NCBI GenBank assembly: GCA_031283395.1
Contig: JAITBV010000024.1
Coordinates: forward strand, 1 to 10,819
Direction of reading: 5' to 3'
DNA length: 10,819 nt
From: Candidatus Adiutrix sp.
GTDB lineage: Bacteria; Desulfobacterota; Desulfarculia; Adiutricales; Adiutricaceae
Shown: positions 1 to 5,829 of the stretch, piece by piece
Layout of the letters: each line of letters begins with the position of its first letter
How positions within the stretch are numbered: the stretch's first letter is position 1
Notes under the pieces: generated by a model
Told to the model about the DNA's origin: nothing
The model's database searches: none
What the model saw: only the letters and a program-made list of their open reading frames with translations
Made by a program: the position numbers and the translations under genes

Positions 1-473
1 TAGGCCCGGAGCATGCAGCCGTAGTCGTGCATATCCACCTTGGTGGCTGTCCGGACCATGCGGTTGACCCAGCGGGAGACGGTCCGGCGGAAGGCCGTGT
101 CTTTACGCCGGCGGCGCACGGTGCCGACCACGTCGTGGCCTTCCTCTATCTTGGCCAGGAGGCGGGGTATCTCTTCCGGCGGGTTCTGGAGGTCGGCGTC
201 CAGGGTCACCACCACCTCGCCCCGGGCCCGGCCGAAGCCGGCCATGACCGCCGCGTGCTGGCCGTAGTTGCGGTTCAGGAATATCCCGGTCACTTCCGGG
301 TTGGCCGCGGCCTGGGCCGCGATTATGGACTGGGAGGAATCCCGGCTGCCGTCGTCCACCAGGATGATCTCGAATTCCCGGTCGGCGCCCCGGCCGACAT
401 CCAGGCAGCGCCGGATGAGTTCCGGAAGGCATTGTTCCTCGTTGAAGACGGGTATGACCAGTGAGAGGTCCAT
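1..473 (-). CDS. arnC: ArnC-like undecaprenyl-phosphate glycosyltransferase (GT2), partial
   Basis: This is the N-terminal 157 codons of a family 2 glycosyltransferase; the C-terminal half, with the expected membrane helices, lies beyond the left edge. Visible motifs are the nucleotide-sugar site LVIPVFNEE (residues 5-13), VDDGS (39-43), the block LNRNYGQHAAVMAGF (66-80), the metal-binding LDADLQNPPEE (91-101), VVGTVR (115-120) and DYGCMLRA (150-157). These match E. coli ArnC, which transfers 4-deoxy-4-formamido-L-arabinose to undecaprenyl phosphate at the inner membrane for lipid A modification. The sibling dolichyl-P/undecaprenyl-P transferases (GtrB/DPM type) share much of this, so the exact sugar is not certain, and no other arn gene is in the window. 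The start is ambiguous. ATG at 473 gives the compact family N terminus but has only a distant GGAGG (490-494). An in-frame ATG at 509 would add 12 residues. Confidence 0.85.
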   Translation of the reverse strand, partial: MDLSLVIPVFNEEQCLPELIRRCLDVGRGADREFEIILVDDGSRDSSQSIIAAQAAANPEVTGIFLNRNYGQHAAVMAGFGRARGEVVVTLDADLQNPPEEIPRLLAKIEEGHDVVGTVRRRRKDTAFRRTVSRWVNRMVRTATKVDMHDYGCMLRA

Positions 474-534
474 GGTTTTTCGTTGAAAACCTCCGTATTT
501 GGCGGACATTCCGGCACCCGGCGGGCTTGAGGCT

Positions 535-563
535 AATCTATGCCAGCCCCGCTTCAAAGTCAA
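535..563 (-). promoter_or_regulatory. Sigma-70-type promoter of the ArnC-like gene
   Basis: On the minus strand, TTGACT (558-563) is followed after exactly 17 bases by TAGATT (535-540), placing the start site near 528. This matches the consensus at 5/6 and 4/6 positions. It would give a leader of about 55 nt to the ATG at 473, or about 19 nt to the ATG at 509. An inverted repeat covers the -35 box. Confidence 0.55.
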
Positions 564-571
564 GAGACTTT
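556..571. repeat. Inverted repeat AAAGTC-AAGA-GACTTT over a -35 box
   Basis: A perfect 6-bp inverted repeat with a 4-base spacer lies at 556-561 and 566-571. It contains the -35 hexamer of the minus-strand promoter, the usual place for a repressor half-site pair. No regulator is identified. Confidence 0.45.
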
Positions 572-632
572 AACATCCGTAATTCTTCGCTAAACCCGGG
601 ATTCCATACAGGCAAACATCCCGTTTTATCGT

Positions 633-661
633 TTGACATGTCACGCGACACATGATATTTT
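633..661 (+). promoter_or_regulatory. Promoter of higBA with extended -10
   Basis: A perfect TTGACA (633-638), a 17-base spacer and TATTTT (656-661) preceded by the extended -10 dinucleotide TG (653-654) make a strong promoter candidate. It would start transcription near 668, about 40 nt before the higB ATG at 707. Confidence 0.65.
634..650. promoter_or_regulatory. Candidate HigA operator (overlapping palindromes)
   Basis: TGACATGTCA (634-643) is a perfect 10-bp palindrome overlapping the -35 box. It overlaps a second inverted repeat, TGTC-ACGC-GACA (639-650), inside the -35/-10 spacer. HigA antitoxins usually repress their own operon by binding palindromes at the promoter through the HTH, so this is the natural operator candidate. 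Binding itself is inferred. Confidence 0.5.
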
Positions 662-706
662 TTCAAGTTCAAGTCGGGCTTGATTTCGCCGCCCAGCGGA
701 GGACGG

Positions 707-1000
707 ATGAGCCAGGAAAATGAAAAAATGTTCAAGGACTCCCGTCTGGCGGACATCTGGAACGGCGCGCCGCCCAGAGGTATTGACCACAAACGCGCCA
801 GAATCATACGCCGCAAGCTGGAAATGATCAACGCCGCGGAGAACCTCGACGATTTGCGCCGCCCTCCCGCCAACCACCTCGAACGGCTGCGGGGCGACAG
901 GGAAGGGCAATACAGCATCAGGGTCAACGATCAATGGCGCTTATGCTTTGCCTGGAGGAACGATCGGGCCGAGGAAATGGAACTCGTTGATTACCATTAG
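707..1000 (+). CDS. higB: HigB-type toxin, RelE superfamily mRNA interferase
   Basis: The 97-residue protein matches HigB toxins, ribosome-dependent endoribonucleases that cut mRNA during translation. The family signature is clear: FKDSRLADIWNG near the N terminus (9-20), the basic helix HKRARIIRRKLEMI (28-41), LRGDREGQYSIRVNDQWRLCF (61-81) and the terminal VDYH (94-97), whose His corresponds to a catalytic His of Rts1 HigB. At the position of the other Rts1 catalytic His this protein has Glu59, as do many chromosomal homologs with a LEALKGDR-like motif. The start at 707 is chosen because GGAGG (698-702) sits 4 bases upstream; a TTG at 680 in the same frame lacks such support. The antitoxin gene follows after 8 bp. 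The toxin-first order is typical of hig loci. GC content looks lower than in the neighbouring genes, which fits a mobile module. Confidence 0.9.
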   Translation: MSQENEKMFKDSRLADIWNGAPPRGIDHKRARIIRRKLEMINAAENLDDLRRPPANHLERLRGDREGQYSIRVNDQWRLCFAWRNDRAEEMELVDYH

Positions 1001-1008
1001 AGGCTGAT

Positions 1009-1326
1009 ATGGAGAAATGCGTTATGAAAAGGAAAAAAAGCCTGGCCATACACCCCGGCGAAATTTTAAAGGAGGAATTCCTGGGGCCTTTAAATTTGTC
1101 GCAAAACGCCCTGGCTCTGAATTTGAGAGTGCCGGCCCAAAGAATAAACGACCTGGTGCGCGCCAGACGGTCCGTAACGATCGATACAGCCGCCCGCCTT
1201 TCGGTCTATTTCGGTACCACGGTCAATTTTTGGCTCAACCTGCAAAACCGTTATGACCTCACTAAGGCTGAAGAAGAAGGGTTGTTCAAGCTGGTCAGGA
1301 AAGATGTGCTTAAAACGGCCCGCTGA
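1009..1326 (+). CDS. higA: HigA antitoxin, XRE-family HTH regulator
   Basis: This 105-residue protein is a HigA-type antitoxin: it neutralises HigB and represses the operon. The family hallmarks are HPGEILKEEFLGPLNLSQNALA, the HTH with RVPAQRINDLVRARRSVTIDTAARLSVYFG (roughly residues 40-69) and the closing FWLNLQNRYDL. Two starts are possible. ATG 1009 has AGAGG (999-1003) 5 bases upstream. ATG 1024 has GGAG (1011-1014) 9 bases upstream and gives the N terminus more usual for the family (MKRKKSLAIHPGEIL). The gene is translationally close to higB, with an 8-bp gap. Its last 17 bases overlap the 3' end of the opposing fumarase beta gene, so a terminator for higBA would have to lie inside that gene; none is evident. 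Confidence 0.92.
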   Translation: MEKCVMKRKKSLAIHPGEILKEEFLGPLNLSQNALALNLRVPAQRINDLVRARRSVTIDTAARLSVYFGTTVNFWLNLQNRYDLTKAEEEGLFKLVRKDVLKTAR

Positions 1327-1861
1327 TATTTGCGGCCAAGCGCCGGTAGATGTCCCGGCCCCGGGCGTCCAGAGCCACCACCAGGGGCAGGTCTTCAACC
1401 GTCAACAGGTGGATGGCCTCGGGGCCCAGGTCCTCAAAAGCCACCAGTTCCACCTTGGTGACCCGGCGGCTCATCAGGGCGGCCGCCCCGCCGATGGCCC
1501 CGAAATAGAGCCCCTTATGCCGGGCGACCGCCGCGGCCACCTCCGGGCTCCTGGCTCCCTTGCCGATCATGTATTTCAGGCCCCGTTCGATCAACAAGGG
1601 GCTTAGGGCGTCCAGGCGTCCGCTGGTGGTGGGGCCGATGGGCCCGCAGGCCTCGCCGGGCCGGGCCGGGCAGGGGCCGGCGTAAAAGACCACCTGGCCG
1701 GCGAAGGGGAAGGGCGGCTCCCGGCCCTCTTGGAGAAGTTCGGCCAGGCGCAGATGGGCCGCGTCGCGGGCGGTGTAGACCCGGCCGCTCAACAGGACCC
1801 GGGTCCCGGCCGCCAGGTCGATCTCCCCGGTCAGGGGGGTGGTCAGGCTTATTTCCGTCAT
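1310..1861 (-). CDS. Class I fumarate hydratase, beta subunit (FumB-type C-terminal domain)
   Basis: This 183-residue protein is the beta subunit of a two-subunit Fe-S hydro-lyase that interconverts fumarate and malate; the tartrate dehydratase TtdB is the closest alternative. It corresponds to the C-terminal domain of single-chain class I fumarases. Family motifs are the N-terminal LTTPLTGEIDLAAGTRVLLSG, GPIGPTTSGR (73-82), IGKG (99-102), GAIGGAAAL (121-129) and the FEDLGPEAI...VEDLP region (142-158), which normally reads VEDFP. The alpha gene lies 19 bp upstream and a GGAG lies about 6 bases before the ATG, so the two are one operon. The substrate, fumarate or tartrate, cannot be settled by eye. 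The 3' end overlaps higA by 17 bp. Confidence 0.9.
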   Translation of the reverse strand: MTEISLTTPLTGEIDLAAGTRVLLSGRVYTARDAAHLRLAELLQEGREPPFPFAGQVVFYAGPCPARPGEACGPIGPTTSGRLDALSPLLIERGLKYMIGKGARSPEVAAAVARHKGLYFGAIGGAAALMSRRVTKVELVAFEDLGPEAIHLLTVEDLPLVVALDARGRDIYRRLAANISGPF

Positions 1862-1880
1862 GGCTGCTCCGGCCGCTTCT

Positions 1881-2723
1881 CTATAGCCAGTGGGTCTGGT
1901 GGCGGGCGGCGTGGCAGTTGAGGTTGACCGCCACCGGCAGCCCGGCGATGTGGGTGGGGTGGGGACTGAGGTGGACGGCCAGGGCGGTGGTCCGGCCCCC
2001 GAAGCCGGCCGGGCCTATGTCCAGTTGGTTGATGGCCGAAAGCAGTTCCCCCTCCAGGTCGGCCCAGAAGGGGTCGGGGTGCCTCTCCCCCAGGGGCCGC
2101 AGAAGGGCCCGCTTGGCCAGGATGGCGGCCAGTTCCATGGTGCCGCCCACGCCCACGCCCACGATGACCGGGGGGCAGGGGTTGGCTCCGGCCGAACGCA
2201 CGGTCTTAAGTACGAAATCCTTCACCCCGAGTGCCCCGTCGGCCGGTTTCAGGAGGGCCAGGGCCCCCATGTTTTCACTGCCGAAGCCCTTGGGGGCCAC
2301 GGTGATCTTCAGGCGGTCCCCCGGCGTCAGCCGAAAGTGGATGACCGCCGGAGTGTTGTCGCCGGTGTTCACCCGCCTTAAGGGATCCCGGACCATGGAC
2401 CGGCGCAAATAGCCGGCCTCGTAGCCCCGGGCCACCCCGGCGTTGACGGCGTCCTCCAAAGACCCGCCAACCAAGTGGAGGTCCTGCCCCACTTCCAGGA
2501 AGACCACGGCTAGGCCTGTATCCTGGCAGAGGGGGATGTTCTCCGCCTCGGCCAGGGCCGCGTTTTCCAGAAGGGTCCGCAGAACGGCCCGCCCCAGGGG
2601 GTTGGTCTCCAGCTTTTCCGCCCCGGCCAGGGCGGCTTTCACCTCGTCCCCCAGCCGGCAGTTGGCGGCCACGCACATTTCGCTCACGGCCTCGGTTATC
2701 AGCCCGCAGTCCAGTTCCCTCAT
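1881..2723 (-). CDS. Class I fumarate hydratase, alpha subunit (4Fe-4S)
   Basis: This 280-residue catalytic subunit carries the oxygen-labile 4Fe-4S cluster of class I fumarases and tartrate dehydratases. The three expected cluster cysteines are visible: Cys66 in PLCQDTG, Cys183 in GANPCPPVIVGVGVGG and Cys270 in NLNCHAARH. Other family motifs are RRVNTGDNTPAVIH (116-129), APKGFGSENMGAL (143-155) and GPAGFGGRTTALAV (237-250). The length matches alpha subunits of the split enzyme. The ATG at 2723 is preceded by GAGGTGAGGG on the coding strand, a good ribosome binding site. With the beta gene it would feed the TCA cycle, or its reductive branch (malate to fumarate) in an anaerobe. A TtdA role with L-tartrate is a less likely alternative given the lack of tartrate transport or regulation genes nearby. 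Confidence 0.92.
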   Translation of the reverse strand: MRELDCGLITEAVSEMCVAANCRLGDEVKAALAGAEKLETNPLGRAVLRTLLENAALAEAENIPLCQDTGLAVVFLEVGQDLHLVGGSLEDAVNAGVARGYEAGYLRRSMVRDPLRRVNTGDNTPAVIHFRLTPGDRLKITVAPKGFGSENMGALALLKPADGALGVKDFVLKTVRSAGANPCPPVIVGVGVGGTMELAAILAKRALLRPLGERHPDPFWADLEGELLSAINQLDIGPAGFGGRTTALAVHLSPHPTHIAGLPVAVNLNCHAARHQTHWL

Positions 2724-2751
2724 CCCTCACCTCGCCGGCCTTGTCTTCCCA

Positions 2752-2781
2752 ATTATAGCCTGAAACAGCCCTGATTATCCA
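2752..2781 (-). promoter_or_regulatory. Promoter candidate for the fumarase operon
   Basis: On the minus strand a perfect TATAAT (2752-2757) is preceded, 18 bases away, by TGGATA (2776-2781), 4/6 to the -35 consensus. The predicted start near 2745 leaves a leader of about 22 nt before the alpha ATG. Confidence 0.45.
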
Positions 2782-2811
2782 CCCAAGGCTTAGATCGGTC
2801 ATAACTTTAGG

Positions 2812-2845
2812 TATAATTAAATTTAATTATAGAATTTTAATTATA
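2812..2845. repeat. AT-rich decamer array (TATAATTAAA / TTTAATTATA)
   Basis: Three copies of one decamer occur: inverted at 2812-2821, and direct at 2822-2831 and 2836-2845. The first two form a perfect 18-bp palindrome, ATAATTAAATTTAATTAT (2813-2830). The array ends 5 bases before the -35 box of the barrel-protein promoter. This is where an UP element or an activator/repressor site would lie. It also sits between divergent promoters. Confidence 0.6.
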
Positions 2846-2850
2846 TTTAC

Positions 2851-2879
2851 TTGACAAATATATTTAATAATGCTATTTT
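2851..2879 (+). promoter_or_regulatory. Strong promoter of the outer-membrane protein gene
   Basis: A perfect TTGACA (2851-2856), a 17-base spacer and TATTTT (2874-2879) with extended TG (2871-2872) lie in an AT-rich island. The predicted start near 2886 gives a leader of about 65 nt. The layout is the same as that of the higBA promoter. Confidence 0.7.
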
Positions 2880-2950
2880 ATAACCCTGGCCCGCCCCAAA
2901 AGTGGCGGCGGCGGGCTTGATACAGTCCTTTCCCCCTGGAGGCAACGGCA

Positions 2951-3574
2951 ATGAAAAAAAGCATTTGGAATTACCTGGCCCTGAGCCTGATTTTGGCCCT
3001 GGCTTCGGCCGTCCCGGCCGCGGCCCAGGATCTGTCGTCCTTTTACGTCACTCCCAAGCTCATGACCTCCTTTCAGAAAGGCGATATGAACGGCGGCAGC
3101 GAGCGGAGTTCCGTCTTCGGCCTGGGGTTCGCCATCGGCACTGATTTGAGCTATGCCTCGTCCCTGCCGATCCGGGCGGAGATCGAATACCTCTATCACG
3201 GCAACGAAACTTTCAGCCGCCCCGGCCAATCCCATGATATCAGCGCCCACAGCTTCATGGGCAACGCCTTTTACGACTTTCAGACCGATTCGGCCTTCAC
3301 GCCCTATGCGGGCGGCGGCCTGGGTTTGAGCCTCCTGAAGGACAAGGCGAGAATAAGCGGATCGCCCGATATGTCAACCAACGTCAGCCGCTGGAACCTG
3401 GCCTGGAACCTGGGCGGCGGAGTGGCCTGGGGCTTGAATGAAAACATGGCCCTAGATTTCGGTTACCGCTACATGGACCTGGGCAAGACCCAGAAAATCA
3501 ACGCGGGTCAGACCTACAATGTATCGCTGACGGCTCACGAGTTCAGCGTCGGTCTGCGCCTGATGTCTTTTTAA
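2951..3574 (+). CDS. Opacity-type outer-membrane beta-barrel protein
   Basis: The 207-residue product has a clear Sec signal peptide: MKK, a hydrophobic core, then VPAAA with cleavage expected near Ala25-Gln26. The mature part alternates polar and hydrophobic residues in about eight strand-like stretches. Examples are SFYVTPKLMTSF, FGLGFAIGTDLSYA, IRAEIEYLYHG, HSFMGNAFYDF, TPYAGGGLGLSLL, WNLAWNLGGGVAWGL, MALDFGYRYMDLG and AHEFSVGLRLMSF. The C terminus is Phe, as in most barrel proteins handled by the BAM complex. PYAGGGLGL and LDFGYRYMDLG are typical of the OmpA-like / opacity (Opa, Lom) barrel families. A structural or surface role is likely; the specific function is unknown. GGAGG (2938-2942) sits 8 bases before the ATG. 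The gene stands alone, with its own promoter and an intrinsic terminator. Confidence 0.85.
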   Translation: MKKSIWNYLALSLILALASAVPAAAQDLSSFYVTPKLMTSFQKGDMNGGSERSSVFGLGFAIGTDLSYASSLPIRAEIEYLYHGNETFSRPGQSHDISAHSFMGNAFYDFQTDSAFTPYAGGGLGLSLLKDKARISGSPDMSTNVSRWNLAWNLGGGVAWGLNENMALDFGYRYMDLGKTQKINAGQTYNVSLTAHEFSVGLRLMSF

Positions 3575-3598
3575 GGCCGGACAGGCCTCCGTTTCCCC

Positions 3599-3627
3599 AA
3601 GGCGGCCCCCGGGCCGCCTTGTTTTTT
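3599..3627 (+). terminator. Rho-independent terminator after the barrel-protein gene
   Basis: AAGGCGGCCC (3599-3608) pairs perfectly with GGGCCGCCTT (3611-3620), in practice a 9-bp stem with a CCCG loop. A G and six T residues (3622-3627) follow. It lies 24 bases after the stop codon at 3574. Confidence 0.9.
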
Positions 3628-3646
3628 GCGGCCGGGGGTGTATAAT
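3619..3646 (+). promoter_or_regulatory. Promoter candidate for the MscS-type gene
   Basis: A perfect TATAAT (3641-3646) is preceded by TTGTTT (3619-3624) with a 16-base spacer. The -35 match is only the TTG core and lies in the arm and T-tract of the preceding terminator. A perfect palindrome, CAGCCGGCTG (3647-3656), covers the predicted start site. Confidence 0.45.
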
Positions 3647-3687
3647 CAGCCGGCTGTCGCAGCCAAATCCCTTGAAAGGGGTCCGCT

Positions 3688-5796
3688 ATGTTCAGGGCGC
3701 TGGCCCGGTGGCTCTCCGCGAGCTTGATGGTCTGTCTTTTCCTCGCCCGTCCGGCGGCGGCCCAGGGGCCGTCCGAGGTTCCCGATCTCCGTAAGGCCGA
3801 CCTGTCGAAAATAATCGAAATGCTGGAAGACGACCGGGAGCGGGCCCGGGTCCTGGAACTGTTAAGGCGCCTGGCCGGGCCGGAGGAGGCGGCCCCGGCC
3901 GGGCCGCCGGCTTCCCTGCCCGGAGTCTGGGAAGAGACCATTCTGGACCTGGCCGACTCCACCCGCCTGAATCTTAAAGTTTCCGGGACCGGCCTGGTCC
4001 AGTCTGTGGGCCTGGCGGCCGAGGTGCTCCAGACCCTGTTCACGCCCCTAGCCCTGGAATTGTGGCCGGCTTATTTCCTGCCCGTCTTCGCCTGGGGCCT
4101 GGCTTGCCTTTCGGCCGCCTGGTTCGTCAGCCGCCGCTGGGGACGGCCGCCCGCCGTGGAGGAGGGCGCGAAGTTCCCGGCCCGCCTGAAACTTTTTTCA
4201 GGCCAGGTCCTGGCCGCGGCCGGTCCCTGCCTGGTGCTCATCGCCTCTTTGGGCCGCTGGCCGGAACTGTCCGCCACCGCGCCGGGGGTCACCGCCGACC
4301 TGGCCCTGAGTTTCGTCTTTCTCCAGACCCTGGTCAGGCACCTGTTCATCAATTGCTCCATCCTCTATATCGCCCTGAAAGCGGGCTCCGCCCTCCTTAT
4401 TCCCGCCCCAGCGTCCGCGGCGTCCCTGTCGGGCCTTCCCGCCCCCCAAGGGCTCCGTATTTACCGGACCTGGCGCTTTCTGGCCGTCTATCTGGCTATC
4501 CTGGCTTTTTTCAAGGAGGTTTTCCTGGACCAGTTCGTCTTCGGGCGGACCTACACCGCGGCCCTGGCGGTCCTGATCCTTCCGGGCCTTTTGGGGCTGA
4601 CGGCCCGGCTCTGGCGCTTCCGCGGCCTGGCCCGCGCCGCCGGGGGGGATCCGGAGAGCCCGGCCTATCTGACCGACCTGGTCATAAGGAAGTGCTGGGT
4701 CTTTTTGAGCCTTGGCGTTCTATGGCTGGCGGCCTGGGCCGCCCTGGTCGGGACGACCGGTTTTTTCCTGGGCCGGCTTTTGGGGACCCTGGCCGTTTTT
4801 GGCCTGGCCTGGGGGGCCGTGAAGGCGGCCCGGCTATTGTTCGCGAATTTGGCCGGATCGGCCCCGGCCGAGGAGGGCCGGCGGCTGTTGGTCAACCTTG
4901 ACGCCCTGGTCGGCCTGGCCCTTGGCCCGGCCGCCCTGGGCCTCATCCTGGCCATTTGGGGCCTGCCCTTGGGCCGGCTTCTGGAGAACAGCCTGGCCCG
5001 GGACATCCTGGGGCGCTTTTTGGTCATCTTCCTGACCTTGGGCGTCCTGGTCATCTTCCTCAAATTCAGCCGCCAGGCCGCCGAGTGGCTCCTGGCCGTG
5101 CCCGCCTTAAGCGGCAACCGCAACTGGCGGACCGTGGCCCCCCTGGCCCTAACCGTGGCCCGGGCCCTGGGCGTCTTTGTGGCCGGCGTGATCGTCCTGG
5201 AGCGCCTGGGGGTGGATGTGGGGCCCATCCTGGCCGGGGCCGGCATCCTGGGCCTGGGCGTGGGCCTGGGGGCTCAGTCGCTGGTCAAGGACCTCATCAA
5301 CGGCATCACCATCCTGGGCCTGGACATCGTCGCGGTCGGCGACAGCGTGACCATAGGCGGCCACAGCGGCAAGGTGGAGAAGGTGGGTCTGCGCGGCCTC
5401 AGCCTGCGCGACGCCAATTGGAACCTCATCCTGGTCCCCAACAGCAGCATCGACGTCATCATCAACCGGACCAGGGGCCTTTCCCACAGTATCCTGGAAA
5501 TAGTCATGCCCCCGGATATAGACCCGGATGAGCTTCTGGCCCTGGCCCGGGCCGTGGCCGGGGATTTCAGCGCCGACGCTGAATGGAGTTCCCGCCTGGC
5601 CGGGCCGGTGGCCGTGGTGGGCGTCACCGCCTTTGGCCCCGAGGGCACCACCATCCGCCTGAAACTGACCGCCCCGGCCGGGACGCAGTTGGAACCGGAG
5701 TGGGAACTTAAGCGCCGCCTGAAACAGCGCCTGCTCCGGGCCGGCCACGACTCCCGGGCCTTTGCCCGGGTGGTCGTCACCTATGCCCCGGAGTGA
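3688..5796 (+). CDS. Large YbiO-type MscS mechanosensitive channel
   Basis: This 702-residue inner-membrane protein has the build of E. coli YbiO (about 740 residues). It starts with a signal peptide (1-25, ending PAAA-Q). A short periplasmic helix pair follows (KADLSKIIEMLEDDRERARVLELLRRLA, 36-63), as does a long run of hydrophobic segments from about 125 to 505. The MscS core then begins. The pore-lining helix is LAGAGILGLGVGLGAQSLVKDLINGI (515-540), with the glycine/alanine packing and the QSLVKD turn of the family. The beta domain (about 541-600) includes VGDSVTIGG and VPNSSI, and a C-terminal alpha/beta domain runs to 700. Such channels open under membrane tension to release solutes during osmotic downshock. 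The ATG at 3688 follows AAAGGGG by 6 bases. A transporter gene lies 33 bp downstream. Confidence 0.9.
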   Translation: MFRALARWLSASLMVCLFLARPAAAQGPSEVPDLRKADLSKIIEMLEDDRERARVLELLRRLAGPEEAAPAGPPASLPGVWEETILDLADSTRLNLKVSGTGLVQSVGLAAEVLQTLFTPLALELWPAYFLPVFAWGLACLSAAWFVSRRWGRPPAVEEGAKFPARLKLFSGQVLAAAGPCLVLIASLGRWPELSATAPGVTADLALSFVFLQTLVRHLFINCSILYIALKAGSALLIPAPASAASLSGLPAPQGLRIYRTWRFLAVYLAILAFFKEVFLDQFVFGRTYTAALAVLILPGLLGLTARLWRFRGLARAAGGDPESPAYLTDLVIRKCWVFLSLGVLWLAAWAALVGTTGFFLGRLLGTLAVFGLAWGAVKAARLLFANLAGSAPAEEGRRLLVNLDALVGLALGPAALGLILAIWGLPLGRLLENSLARDILGRFLVIFLTLGVLVIFLKFSRQAAEWLLAVPALSGNRNWRTVAPLALTVARALGVFVAGVIVLERLGVDVGPILAGAGILGLGVGLGAQSLVKDLINGITILGLDIVAVGDSVTIGGHSGKVEKVGLRGLSLRDANWNLILVPNSSIDVIINRTRGLSHSILEIVMPPDIDPDELLALARAVAGDFSADAEWSSRLAGPVAVVGVTAFGPEGTTIRLKLTAPAGTQLEPEWELKRRLKQRLLRAGHDSRAFARVVVTYAPE

Positions 5797-5829
5797 GTTT
5801 TTTACCTTAAACGCCAGTAAATCACCAGG

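Noticed and set aside
538..934. Minus-strand frames opposite higB
   Set aside because: The plus-strand HigB family match, ribosome binding site and promoter are decisive; the antisense frames show no family features.
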